DNA from: an uncultured Ruminiclostridium sp.
Lineage (GTDB): Bacteria > Bacillota > Clostridia > Oscillospirales > Ruminococcaceae
DNA: 64,000 nt
Assembly (NCBI GenBank): GCA_947594425.1
Contig: CANQED010000012.1
Span: 1 to 64,000, forward strand
Direction of reading: 5' to 3'
Below, piece by piece: positions 1 through 8,013 of this stretch. How positions within the stretch are numbered: position 1 is the first letter of the stretch; every line of letters begins with the position of its first letter. The position numbers and the translations under genes are program-made. Under the pieces are notes generated by a model. The model worked only from the letters and a program-made list of their open reading frames with translations. It was not told the DNA's origin and made no database searches.

Positions 1-36
1 GTTACCTGTTTACACAGGCAGCTGAGAACATTGTAT

Positions 37-105
37 CATAAATTTGGGCGCGTTGCGCCCGACGGCTTGCGCCGCCCGCGTCTGACGGGTCAGCCGCAAT
101 TTATG
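37..105. repeat. Cloverleaf-like nested inverted repeat
   Basis: An outer 8 bp inverted repeat (CATAAATT at 37-44, AATTTATG at 98-105) encloses three small perfect hairpins: GGGCGC/GCGCCC (46-60), GGC/GCC (64-73) and CTGAC/GTCAG (82-93). A further hairpin CCTGT/ACAGG lies at 5-18. The layout resembles a cloverleaf but has no tRNA anticodon or T-loop signature. It may be a short interspersed repeat or an upstream structured element; a TATAAT at 107-112 follows directly. Confidence 0.45.
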
Positions 106-163
106 GTATAATCAACTTATTGAGAACTGTCCGATAATTCGTAGTTTATAAAACGAGGAAAAT

Positions 164-657
164 ATGGTCAAGTTTGTACATTTATTTAAGAATTACTATT
201 TGTGAATATCTTTTATTGGAATTATTGCATTTGTTATTCAAGAAATTCCATATATTGTTATGCCTTTAATAAAGCCAACATTAAATCCCATAATGAATAA
301 ACAGAATGAAATTCCTTGGATAGAGAAAATACAAAGTATATTTGGTGTGTTATCTATGTTTTTGTTGATCCTAATAGTCAGAGACGATAGTCCTTTATTT
401 TCAATAACCACACCAAAAGAAATAATATTTTTTCAGTAACTATTCTAATGATATTGATAAACTTTGTAGGGTGGACATTTTACTACCTCGGTTATCAATA
501 TAGTTGGTTAATTGTAATAAGTCAATTTGCAGTTGTTCCGTTATACTATTTGTTTTTTGGATTATGGAAAAGCAATTATTTATTAGTTGGCACTGCCTCA
601 GTATTTTTTATTATTCATACTATTAACGGTTATTTAAAATTTATGGTAAAAAAGTGA
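164..657 (+). pseudogene. Decayed small membrane protein gene
   Basis: An ATG at 164 follows a GAGG ribosome site and reads 13 codons to a TGA at 203-205. The same frame then stays open with strongly hydrophobic segments to a TAA at 437-439. That second stop follows a run of six Ts (428-433); one extra T would join the frame to a downstream open frame (ATG at 448, stop at 657) that encodes more transmembrane segments. The simplest reading is one ancestral protein of about 160 residues with roughly four membrane spans, now broken by one nonsense codon and one homopolymer frameshift. No family is recognised. Sequencing error is possible for the frameshift but less likely to explain both lesions. 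Confidence 0.6.
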
Positions 658-708
658 TTTACAAATTCCGGTTTGTCGAGTTCACAAATAAACCGCCAAC
701 AAAATTAA

Positions 709-746
709 AGCGGCACAATTTCAAACCGTGCCGCTAAATTTTTTCC
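709..746 (+). terminator. Rho-independent terminator
   Basis: Perfect 8 bp stem AGCGGCAC (709-716) and GTGCCGCT (728-735), followed by AAATTTTTT. It lies just downstream of the decayed membrane-protein gene. Confidence 0.75.
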
Positions 747-841
747 ATAATTCTGCTTTCAAATACACCGACCCGTTCTTACACAGCTCTATTTGCCAAT
801 CGATAAAGCCTCACAACAGCACACCGATAGAATGTTAATAC

Positions 842-1014
842 ATTTTTCTTGCTTTCGGGCATAAAAATGCCGCAGGTCTAATCAAATTCTAATACGGTTC
901 TAATATGAACGGCAAAACCGTGTTTTCAGCTGTCAAAAGGCTTTGCGGATACAGGGCGGGTTCTTTTGTCACTCTCTGACACAAAAAACCGACCTGCTAA
1001 GGGTCGGTTTTTGC
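842..1014 (+). repeat. ~170 bp interspersed module, copy 1
   Basis: This block is matched by a second, same-orientation block at 7846-8013. Shared parts include a CTTGCTTTCGGGCATAAA start, two spaced TTCTAAT direct repeats, the segment GTTTTCAGCTGTCAAAA followed by GCTTTGCGGATAC, and a closing terminator hairpin of the type AAAAACCGAC/GTCGGTTTTT. The part just before the hairpin differs between copies. It could be a small RNA gene with its own terminator or an intergenic repeat. The rest of the gene-free stretch 658-1134 holds only the terminator at 709-746 and no other recognisable feature. Confidence 0.65.
984..1012 (+). terminator. Terminator hairpin closing repeat copy 1
   Basis: Stem AAAAACCGACC (984-994) with GGTCGGTTTTT (1002-1012), 7 nt loop. 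The A-run on one side and T-run on the other make it potentially bidirectional, so it could also stop the minus-strand permease transcript ending at 1135. Confidence 0.7.
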
Positions 1015-1134
1015 TTTTGTTATGCGGAATGTCGGTGGGAGGGGAATTTAGGGAGAGGGGGTTTGCTTCTATGCGATCTATTGCAGACAGAGCTACGAGC
1101 GTCTGTACCGTTATCGACAGGCGAGGTTTTACCT

Positions 1135-2048
1135 TTATACAATAAAATCAACTATCAATCCCGTCACCAGCGAGTACGCCATTACAAACGCGATATACAG
1201 CAAAAACCGCTTCATACCGAGCACTATCTTCAGCGCGCCTAAATTCGTGATTTTCGTGGCGGGGCCCGTTATCATAAACGCCGAGGCACTGCCCATGCTC
1301 ATACCCATGTCGAGCCATTCGCGGATAAGCGGAATTGTCCCGCCGCCGCAGGCGTAGAGCGGAACGCCGACGGTCGCCGCCATAAGCACACCAAAGCCCT
1401 CGTTCGCCTCGCCGAACAGCGCGGCGAAATTTTCTGCGGGGACATACCGCTGAAAAAGCGCGGAAAGCAGTACCCCAAGCAAAAAGTACAGCCCCGTAGC
1501 CTTGATATTCCTCCCTAAATTAAAACCAAATCGCAAAAACAGGTTCGGGTGGGTGTCGCGGCTCGCCCTCGGCTCGAAGCCCTCGAAATTGAAGAACGGC
1601 TTATCCTTGTAGAAAATATGCACCACGATACCCGCGACAATTCCGCACACCGTGCAGGACACTATGCGAATAACTAATGCGGTCGTGCCTAAAGCGGCGG
1701 AATACATAATAAGCTGCGGATTAAGCAGCACGCTCGACATCATAAACGCCGCGAGCCAATCGTGCCGCATACCGTGCTTTGAAAAGGACGCGGCTATCGG
1801 GACAGTGCCGTACATACATAGCGGCGAGGCTATCCCGAGCAGGCTTGCGGGTACTACGCCCCACAGCCCCACTTTTTATCCCGTATGCGGTCAAAGGCTC
1901 TGTGGATAGTGTCCTTTGCAAACACCGATACCAAAGAGCCGACGACCATACCGAGTATCCAGTACCCGACAATTTGCCTTAGCTGAATATCAAAGTAGTA
2001 CCACACATAGACGAATTCGCGCTGTAGTACCTCAAGCACTTCATTCAT
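1135..2048 (-). pseudogene. Frameshifted DUF318/ArsP-like permease
   Basis: The C-terminal 245 codons encode a multi-spanning membrane protein of the permease family DUF318 (ArsP/YraQ type), with the conserved stretches SPLCMYGTVPIAA and VPLYACGGGTIPLI. The expected N-terminus (starting MNEVLEVL, about 60 residues with one membrane span) lies in another frame from 2048 down to 1854. The frames would join at GATAAAAAGTGGGGCTG near 1865-1876 if the G-run had one more base, giving DKKWGLWG. The intact protein would be about 305 residues with some eight membrane helices. Its start overlaps the end of the upstream DUF362 gene by 8 bp, which implies translational coupling. Family members export organic arsenicals or other solutes; no substrate can be read from sequence. 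Either a real disruption or a homopolymer error. Confidence 0.7.
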
Positions 2049-3186
2049 CTATCTTGACCAAGCTGTAATGACGGCTGCCGAGTCCTATCTCCTCGGCGTG
2101 CTCGAGCGTATGCAGACCGTTGCGGGACTCTATTCGCTGAACAAGCGACGCACCGTCGCCGTCCTTTTGCTCATAGATAAGGTCAATGCACGCCTGATCC
2201 AGCGCAACGGGATCGGTGGAAGCTAAGATGCCGATGTCGTGCATATCGGGTTCGGCGGGATTGCCGTCGCAGTCGCAGTCCACCGACAGACGGTTCATCA
2301 CGTTGACATATACGATGCGCTCGCCGTTGCTCAGATAATCGGACACGGACTTTCCCGCCTCCGCCATTGCCTCTAAGAAAGCGTTCTGCTCGCCGCCCCA
2401 AGCGTTGGTTTTGCTCGTGCCGCCGCTGTGTATCCACGCCTTGCCCTCGCTTGAGCCAAGACCGATAGAGATATTCTTGATCGCTCCGCCGTATCCCGCC
2501 ATGGAATGACCTTTGAAGTGGGAGAGCACAAGGTAATAATCATAATTGCCGAAAGCCGCGCCGACATAGTTTTCTTTAAGGACCGAGCCGCCCTCTACGG
2601 GCAATGTCATAGAGCCGTTTTCGTCCAGTATTTGAAAGTCGGCGATGTCGGTAAAGCCGTGATCCTTTGCGACCTGATAGTGCATAGCGGTCTCGCTGCG
2701 AGAGCCGCCGTAAGCGGTGTTGCACTCAACGATAGTGCCGTTTACCGACTGAACAAGGTCTTTTATCAGCTCGGGGCGAAGATAATTGCTTGCGGGCGGC
2801 TCGCCCGTGGACAGCTTTACGGCAACTTTTCCCGTGGGCTGCCAACCGAGCGCATTATACACCGACATCATTCCCTCGGGGGAAATGTCCGATGTCATAT
2901 ACACGGTCGGAGCGTCGGTGTTTGTTTGACCGCCCGACGTGGTGCTTTCGCTTGTATTGTCAGTTGAATTAACGCTCGCGGAACTTTCACTTGCACTGTC
3001 GTTTGCGCCGCTGTCTGAGCTGTCGGGCGGAGTGACACTGCTTTCAAAATCAGTATCGGGATTTACATTATACGATATATGCTCCGAAGTGTCGGAGCCG
3101 CTCTCTACAGGCGCGCTCTGTGTGTCACAGCCGGTGAATGCCATTGTAAGAAGCAATGCAAATAAAGGCAATATACGTCTTCTCAT
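2041..3186 (-). CDS. DUF362 domain lipoprotein
   Basis: A 381-residue protein with a lipoprotein signal peptide: Arg-rich n-region, hydrophobic core, lipobox ending FTGC with the lipidated Cys near residue 20. A Ser/Thr/Asp-rich linker of about 70 residues follows, then a DUF362-type domain from about residue 90 to the end, including the conserved HFKGHSMAGYGGAIKN stretch. DUF362 proteins are often linked with iron-sulfur or redox systems, but their reaction is not established. The DCDCDG motif near residue 300 could bind metal. It starts with ATG at 3186 after AAGGAGG and sits between the flavodoxin-like gene upstream and the permease downstream, overlapping the permease start. As a surface-anchored partner of a flavodoxin operon it may take part in electron transfer; that is inference. 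Confidence 0.8.
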   Translation of the reverse strand: MRRRILPLFALLLTMAFTGCDTQSAPVESGSDTSEHISYNVNPDTDFESSVTPPDSSDSGANDSASESSASVNSTDNTSESTTSGGQTNTDAPTVYMTSDISPEGMMSVYNALGWQPTGKVAVKLSTGEPPASNYLRPELIKDLVQSVNGTIVECNTAYGGSRSETAMHYQVAKDHGFTDIADFQILDENGSMTLPVEGGSVLKENYVGAAFGNYDYYLVLSHFKGHSMAGYGGAIKNISIGLGSSEGKAWIHSGGTSKTNAWGGEQNAFLEAMAEAGKSVSDYLSNGERIVYVNVMNRLSVDCDCDGNPAEPDMHDIGILASTDPVALDQACIDLIYEQKDGDGASLVQRIESRNGLHTLEHAEEIGLGSRHYSLVKIDE

Positions 3187-3204
3187 ACTTTGAGCCTCCT
3201 TATT

Positions 3205-3738
3205 TTATAAGCTTTTGCCGAGGTCATACGCCGCCTGCATATATTTTGAGTGCCGCGTCATTGACGGCGTGCCGCAGCCTTTGCCGAGAACCGCACCCTT
3301 ATCGTCAAAATTCAGATAGCGCACAAGGGTCTTATAATGCGCTTCAAGCGAATCAAAAGTCCAGCCGTCTGCATTCCACGCCGCAGATATAAGTGCGGAC
3401 TTCATATGCTTTCGCTGAATGCTGCTATTGAACGCGCAAAAGCGGTCTATCATCGTTTTCAGCTGTGCGCTCATTCCGTAATAATATAGCGGGGTTACGA
3501 ACACTATCATATCCGCAGCCAATATCTGCGGGCATATTAAGTCAACATCGTCATGCTGACTGCACGGTCCCTCGTACCCGCAATGAATACAGCCCGTACA
3601 CGGGTGAATATCCGCGTGCGCGGTGTCAATAACCGCAACTTCGTGCCCCGCCTCTTTTGCGCCGCGGATAAATTCGTCGGCGAGCATATTAGACGAGCCG
3701 TTTTTGTTCGGACTGCCCTCTAATACTATGATTTTCAT
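3205..3738 (-). CDS. Flavodoxin-fold FMN reductase-like protein
   Basis: A 177-residue protein beginning MKIIVLEGSPNKNGSS, the phosphate-binding loop of NAD(P)H-dependent FMN reductase/flavodoxin-family proteins, followed by a CTGCIHC cysteine cluster (about residues 48-54) with another Cys shortly after, and the PLYYYGMSAQLKTMIDR stretch typical of this family. The Cys pattern recalls iron-sulfur flavoproteins, so it may hold FMN and possibly a cluster. I chose the ATG at 3738 because it overlaps the upstream stop as ATGA; an in-frame GTG five codons earlier is less likely. It is cytoplasmic and part of the redox operon at 1135-7730. Confidence 0.8.
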   Translation of the reverse strand: MKIIVLEGSPNKNGSSNMLADEFIRGAKEAGHEVAVIDTAHADIHPCTGCIHCGYEGPCSQHDDVDLICPQILAADMIVFVTPLYYYGMSAQLKTMIDRFCAFNSSIQRKHMKSALISAAWNADGWTFDSLEAHYKTLVRYLNFDDKGAVLGKGCGTPSMTRHSKYMQAAYDLGKSL

Positions 3739-4220
3739 AAGCTGTCTACCCACCTTTTAAGCTCGGTTTCCGACAGCTTGCCGTTCAGCAATTTTCCCTC
3801 GACGATCTGCGTATCTGCGGCAACAGAGCCTTTCAGGCTGTCGACAGTTTTCCCGAAACCGCTTCCGCCGGAAGTTGCGAACAACACGATCTTCTTGCCC
3901 GAAAAATCATAGTTTTCAAGAAAACTGTTGATGATAGTCGGCGCGACATACCACCAAATCAGAAACCCGAGAAGAATCGTGTCATACCCCGCAATATCCG
4001 CGCTTTTATCGGCAAGCGCGGGGCGGCTCGACTTGTCGCTCATTTCAACCGAACTGCGCGACTTCTTGTTCATCCGGTTGAGGTCAGGCTGCGTGTAAGG
4101 AACGGCGGGTTGTATCTCGTAAATGTCCGCGCCCGCCGACTTTGCAAGCGTTTTAGCAACTTCCGCTGTTCTTCCGCTTACTGAAAAATAAGCTACTAAA
4201 ATTTCACTCACATGCATCAC
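3735..4220 (-). CDS. Flavodoxin
   Basis: A 161-residue single-domain flavodoxin. The FMN phosphate loop reads AYFSVSGRTAEVAKTLAK (about residues 10-27), and the LIWWYVAPTIINSFLE and ATSGGSGFGKT stretches follow the pattern of the long-loop flavodoxins found in Clostridia. It resembles the C-terminal domain of the fusion protein encoded just upstream and the flavodoxin lipoprotein at 6427-7158, so the operon carries three related flavodoxins. It is translationally coupled (ATGA) to the next gene. The likely role is a soluble one- or two-electron carrier. No signal peptide is seen. Confidence 0.85.
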   Translation of the reverse strand: MMHVSEILVAYFSVSGRTAEVAKTLAKSAGADIYEIQPAVPYTQPDLNRMNKKSRSSVEMSDKSSRPALADKSADIAGYDTILLGFLIWWYVAPTIINSFLENYDFSGKKIVLFATSGGSGFGKTVDSLKGSVAADTQIVEGKLLNGKLSETELKRWVDSL

Positions 4221-4241
4221 CTTTTCCTTTCTTTTTTTATC

Positions 4242-6422
4242 TTACTGTATATTATTTTCACCGAGCCACTTTGCAATATCCTCCGACAGCCCGCTCCCGC
4301 CCGAATAATGCACCGACAGCGGCTCTCCCATGACCGCGTCGGGCGCGAGTTTAGCTATCGCCGTAAGGCTCTGCCCAAAGCGCCCGCCGCCGTGGGAGCA
4401 AAACGGGATGATCGTTTTCCCCGAAAAATCGTATTCCTCAAGGAAAGACGCTATCGGCATGGGTATTGACGCCCACCAATTCGGGTAGCCGAGAATTATC
4501 GTGTCGTACTGCTCGAAATTTGCGACCTTATTCTTTATCTCGGGTCGCGCCTGAATGTTTTGGTCGTGCTGCGCCTGATCGAGCACGGTGTTATAGTCGT
4601 CGGAATAGGGATTGACAAGCTCGATCTCGAAAATATCCGCGCCCGTCTGCGACTGTATCTCATGCGCAATGCCCCTCGTGTTGCCGCCCCAAGAGAAGAA
4701 CGCAATAAGCGTCTTGCCGCCCGTCTCGGGTTCCTTACCCGTCTCCGCGCTGACGATGCTTCCCGTGCCGCTTACGGCGTTGCGTACAAGCCGTATGCCG
4801 AGGTTGAAGCTGCCCTTGTCCTCGGGCAAAGCGGCGCGGTACGCCGAGCGCATATTTTTCGCAAAATCGTTCCACCCGCCGCCGCGATAGACGCGCCTTG
4901 TTCCCGTTTTAGGACCCGTAGGGTCAACGGTATCTGCGGTATCGTATTCTCCGTAATAGTCCCACACCCATTCGCTGACGTTGCCGTGCATATTGTACAG
5001 CCCGAACCCGTTAGGTGAAAAGCTGTCCACCGCGACCGTTGTCTGACGGTATTCGCCGGGCTTTGTCGTGAGGTTACCCTGCGAGAAATAGTTATCCTCG
5101 ATCTCGTAAGGGTAGTGACCGTAGTAGTTGGACTCCTCGGGGCTTATGGAGGTTTCAGTGTTGAAAGGCGTGGTCGTTCCCGCGCGGCAGGCATACTCCC
5201 ACTCCGCCTCGGTGGGCAGACGATAGCCGTTAGCACTCTTGTCCCATGTGACGGTATCGCTGTTGACCGTATAGGCGGGCGTGAGGTTTTCTTTCTCGCT
5301 GAGCGTGTTGCAATACGCCACTGCGTCCAGCCACGACACATTCTCTACCGGCAGATCATCACCGTCAAAGCTGGAGGGATCGTCGCCCATTACCGCCGCA
5401 TAGTCGCTTTGCTTGACTTCATAGGGGCTCATGTAAAAATCGCTGACCGTCACGGTATGCTGAGTTTCATCCGCCGAGCGCCACGGTTCGTCCTCGGGAC
5501 TGCCCATTTCAAAGCTGCCGCCCTTGATAAGTACAAAACCGTCGTTTACGGGTAAAGGCTCCTGCTCCGGTTCGCCTATGGTTGAAGAACTTTCTGCGTT
5601 TAAACTGCTGACTGTATTTGAACTGTCAACAGTCAGAACGCCCTGCCATGGCTCTGTTTTCGCGGGCAAATTCAGCTTTACCACGACAAGCGCCGCCGCA
5701 ATCGCGGGAATTGCAAAAGCCGCCGTCTTCCAACCGTAACCTTTTTTCTTCTCGGATTTTTTGACCTTGCAAAGCAGCTTGTTAAGGTAATGCGCCGCCG
5801 CCGCGAACAGCACTATCATAGCTATCGTTTCGGCAAAATGCACGACCGCCGCCTTTGTCTCGTCGAACATCACGAAGTGCGTCTGCAAAAACAGATAGCT
5901 CGGCACCTGCTGCGCAAAAAACGCATAAACTTCATACGCTGACACAGCGGCCGCAAGAGTGCGAAGTACCCACGTCCTCGATTTGTTCTTTTCGGAAAGG
6001 TGAAGCAGCTTTCTGCCAAGTCCGAATAACTGCTCCATATGCAGACCGAGGTGTGCCGACATCAGTATAAGTCCCCAGTACGAGGCGAACAGGTGGAGCT
6101 GCCGCGCCAAAAGCATTCCGCCGCTGATATGCAGAAAGCTAAACACAAACCCCGACATCATGATCCCGCTGACAAAGAGTGCAATCATATCCGCAAGGAG
6201 CAGCAGATCAAGCGCCGTACCGAACGCACGGGACGGGGTGTATTTGCCTTTGGGGAAGCTTTTCCACCACCCGAAATTTAGAATATGGTGCGCAATAAAC
6301 AGCGCGAGCATACCCGTCCCGAGCCATTCGTGAATCTCCTGTCCGATCAGCACTTCCGCCATCAAAAGCGGCAGAAGAATTATCATAACAAGGTCAACGA
6401 TGCGTTTTACAGTTTGTTTCAT
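4242..6422 (-). CDS. DUF4405 membrane / SUMF1-fold / flavodoxin fusion
   Basis: A 726-residue three-part protein. Residues 1 to about 245 form several membrane helices with His-rich spans (HEWLGTGMLALFIAHH, LHLFASYWGLILMSAHLGLHM) that look like a DUF4405 or cytochrome-b-type haem domain. After another hydrophobic helix and a short linker comes a formylglycine-generating-enzyme (SUMF1/FGE-sulfatase) fold, about residues 290-545, with RLPTEAEWEYACRAGT, NVSEWVWD and RVYRGGGW. In the region where true FGE carries its two catalytic cysteines this protein has none, so sulfatase activation is unlikely. From about residue 570 to the end is a full flavodoxin (FFSWGGNTRGIAHEI). I chose ATG 6422 because the native stop of the upstream gene would overlap it as TGATG. 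The combination suggests a membrane haem-to-flavodoxin electron path; the FGE-fold role is unknown. Confidence 0.75.
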   Translation of the reverse strand: MKQTVKRIVDLVMIILLPLLMAEVLIGQEIHEWLGTGMLALFIAHHILNFGWWKSFPKGKYTPSRAFGTALDLLLLADMIALFVSGIMMSGFVFSFLHISGGMLLARQLHLFASYWGLILMSAHLGLHMEQLFGLGRKLLHLSEKNKSRTWVLRTLAAAVSAYEVYAFFAQQVPSYLFLQTHFVMFDETKAAVVHFAETIAMIVLFAAAAHYLNKLLCKVKKSEKKKGYGWKTAAFAIPAIAAALVVVKLNLPAKTEPWQGVLTVDSSNTVSSLNAESSSTIGEPEQEPLPVNDGFVLIKGGSFEMGSPEDEPWRSADETQHTVTVSDFYMSPYEVKQSDYAAVMGDDPSSFDGDDLPVENVSWLDAVAYCNTLSEKENLTPAYTVNSDTVTWDKSANGYRLPTEAEWEYACRAGTTTPFNTETSISPEESNYYGHYPYEIEDNYFSQGNLTTKPGEYRQTTVAVDSFSPNGFGLYNMHGNVSEWVWDYYGEYDTADTVDPTGPKTGTRRVYRGGGWNDFAKNMRSAYRAALPEDKGSFNLGIRLVRNAVSGTGSIVSAETGKEPETGGKTLIAFFSWGGNTRGIAHEIQSQTGADIFEIELVNPYSDDYNTVLDQAQHDQNIQARPEIKNKVANFEQYDTIILGYPNWWASIPMPIASFLEEYDFSGKTIIPFCSHGGGRFGQSLTAIAKLAPDAVMGEPLSVHYSGGSGLSEDIAKWLGENNIQ

Positions 6423-6426
6423 CAGT

Positions 6427-7158
6427 TCACACCCAGACCATTCGCCCACGCGAGTATCTCATCTTCCGACGCGTCGGCGGAAAAGCGCTGTCCGCTAAGC
6501 CACTCGGCACCGCTTGCCGCTGAGCGCGAAGCGCAGAATCACTGCTGCCAAAGCCACTGCTTGCCGAGGTGCAGAACGCCGCTAAGGTTTTTCCCGTAAA
6601 GTCATAGCTCTCGATAAAGGTGCTCATTATCCGCGGTGCTTCGCCCCACCAGATAGGGTAGCCTATAAGCACTACATCGTACTGTTCCATATTCTCCACC
6701 GAGCCGGATATCGCGGGGCGGGCCGAGGGGTCGTTCATCTCCACAGAGGAACGGCTCTGCGAATTGCCATAGTCCAGATCCTCGTCCGTATAGGGCTGCT
6801 CCGGTGTAATTTCATAAAGGTCAGCGCCAAGTCCGTCAGCTAATTTCTGCGCCACACCCTCGGTGTTGTTGGTCGCGGAGAAGTAGGCTACAAGCACCTT
6901 GCCGCTCTCGCCGTTTGGCTCTAAAGCGGAGCTTTCGGCGGACTGCTCACTTTGCTCGGATAAAGGTGAAGAAGCCGATGTATCGGAGCTTTCCGAATTG
7001 CTGTCAGTTTCCGTTGTTGTGGAAGAGCTTTGAGAAGTTTCCGCGCCTTGCGAGGGTTCGACATTATTGCCGCTTGAATTGCCCTCTCCCGCGCAGGCGG
7101 TAAGGCACAGCGACATAACAGCCGCCGATATAAGTATCAAAAACTTTTTCATTTTCAT
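6427..7158 (-). CDS. Flavodoxin lipoprotein, C-terminus frameshifted
   Basis: A signal peptide with lipobox (LTAC, lipidated Cys near residue 22) is followed by about 65 residues of Ser/Glu/Thr-rich linker and then a flavodoxin domain starting KVLVAYFSATNNTEGVA, so the flavodoxin would sit outside the membrane. The reading frame as given ends in Arg-rich sequence unlike a flavodoxin. A one-base change near 6521-6527 would restore a normal end (EWLSGQRF, then SEDEILAWANGLGVN) whose TGA overlaps the ATG of the next gene as TGATG. So the gene is either recently broken or carries an assembly error. An extracytoplasmic flavodoxin fits a role in passing electrons across or along the membrane with the fusion protein encoded downstream. 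Confidence 0.75.
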   Translation of the reverse strand: MKMKKFLILISAAVMSLCLTACAGEGNSSGNNVEPSQGAETSQSSSTTTETDSNSESSDTSASSPLSEQSEQSAESSALEPNGESGKVLVAYFSATNNTEGVAQKLADGLGADLYEITPEQPYTDEDLDYGNSQSRSSVEMNDPSARPAISGSVENMEQYDVVLIGYPIWWGEAPRIMSTFIESYDFTGKTLAAFCTSASSGFGSSDSALRAQRQAVPSGLADSAFPPTRRKMRYSRGRMVWV

Positions 7159-7172
7159 TTCAAACCTCCGTA

Positions 7173-7730
7173 TTATTTTTCATCTACCGATTTTTTGAAA
7201 GACAGGCATTTTCCGATAACATCGCCCGTTTTCAGATACTGATAAGTCGGAAACTCAAACAGCACGGGTTTCAAGGTGCTGTAGTTGATCTTCCCGTCAA
7301 CGTCAAGATGTTCTTCGTCAACATAGGTGTTGTCTATCGTACAGATGAAGCTTTCAAAATTCGGCGTTTCGTAAATGTCAACAACACTGCACTCCAAAGT
7401 CAGCGGCGCGTCGGCAATTATCGGCGCGCCCGACTCGCCCATCTCGTAAGAAAACACATCCGATTTGTCCGTCTTATTTCCGCTTGTCGAGCCAACATAG
7501 TCCGCTTTTGACAATATATTTTCATCGACAAGGTTTATTGACAGCTTTTTCGTTTCCTTGATTTTTCCGTTAATAAAGTGCGGCGAGGCGAGGCTGACCA
7601 TAACGCGGTCGTGACCTATTATTCCGAGATGTCCGACAAGCGTCCATGTGGGCTTATCGCCGTTCATTGCGCCGATCACCGTTATAGGCATGGGATAAAG
7701 TGCAAGCTTTGAACCGATATTTTTCTTCAT
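7173..7730 (-). CDS. Flavin reductase (flavoredoxin-like)
   Basis: A 185-residue protein of the flavin reductase / FMN-binding split-barrel family: MKKNIGSKLALYPMPITVIGAM at the start, HLGIIGHDRVMVSLASPHFING (about residues 34-55), and KLSINLVDENIL. These proteins bind FMN and either supply reduced flavin or act as flavoredoxins. It is the first gene of the redox operon and is followed by the flavodoxin lipoprotein after 14 bp. A strong sigma-A promoter with two palindromic operators lies upstream (7757-7804), with GGAGG before the ATG. Probably soluble; no signal peptide. Confidence 0.85.
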   Translation of the reverse strand: MKKNIGSKLALYPMPITVIGAMNGDKPTWTLVGHLGIIGHDRVMVSLASPHFINGKIKETKKLSINLVDENILSKADYVGSTSGNKTDKSDVFSYEMGESGAPIIADAPLTLECSVVDIYETPNFESFICTIDNTYVDEEHLDVDGKINYSTLKPVLFEFPTYQYLKTGDVIGKCLSFKKSVDEK

Positions 7731-7756
7731 AGTATCTTACCTCCGAATTTCTATTC

Positions 7757-7804
7757 TGACATCGTGTCAATATAAAGTATACCACTATTCTGACACGGTG
7801 TCAA
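7757..7804 (-). promoter_or_regulatory. Sigma-A promoter with two palindromic operators
   Basis: On the minus strand TTGACA (7799-7804), a 17 bp spacer and TATACT (7776-7781). A 13 bp palindrome TGACACGGTGTCA (7791-7803) overlaps the -35 box and a near-identical one, TGACATCGTGTCA (7757-7769), lies at the expected transcription start. Centres are 34 bp apart. This is the layout of a repressed promoter, and the symmetric short operator is typical of TetR-like dimers; no such regulator gene is in the window. Confidence 0.8.
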
Positions 7805-7845
7805 TACACTTTTTTAGTTTTCTTCTTTCTTTCACAAGATTTTCA

Positions 7846-8013
7846 CATTTCTTGCTTTCGGGCATAAATGCCGCAGTTATAATCAAGTTCTAATACGGTT
7901 CTAATGTGACCGGCAAAACCGCGTTTTCAGCTGTCAAAAAGCTTTGCGGATACCGTGCGGGTTCTCCCCCCTTACGGCACCAAAAAACCGACTTCGTGCG
8001 AAGTCGGTTTTTC
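7846..8013 (+). repeat. ~170 bp interspersed module, copy 2
   Basis: Same-orientation partner of the module at 842-1014. The two copies bracket the redox operon. The strongest identity covers the CTTGCTTTCGGGCATAAA start, the twin TTCTAAT repeats, CAGCTGTCAAAA, and GCTTTGCGGATAC; the copy ends in its own AAAAACCGAC-type hairpin. Confidence 0.65.
7983..8012. terminator. Terminator hairpin closing repeat copy 2
   Basis: Perfect stem AAAAACCGACTTCG (7983-7996) and CGAAGTCGGTTTTT (7999-8012). The A/T flanks make it potentially bidirectional; on the minus strand it sits at the broken end of the ABC ATPase remnant. Confidence 0.7.

Noticed and set aside
37-105. tRNA-like cloverleaf
   Set aside because: No anticodon loop, T-loop sequence or CCA end fits; stems are too short and misplaced.
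842-1014. Riboswitch (FMN or T-box) in the repeat module, suggested by the nearby flavin genes
   Set aside because: The conserved FMN-element and T-box sequences are not seen, and the module is oriented away from the operon.
943-1242. 99-codon open frame over repeat module copy 1
   Set aside because: It overlaps the terminator hairpin and the permease end, has a non-protein-like composition and no ribosome site.
4242-6422. True formylglycine-generating enzyme activity
   Set aside because: The fold motifs are present but the catalytic cysteines are absent from the expected region, and no sulfatase gene is nearby.
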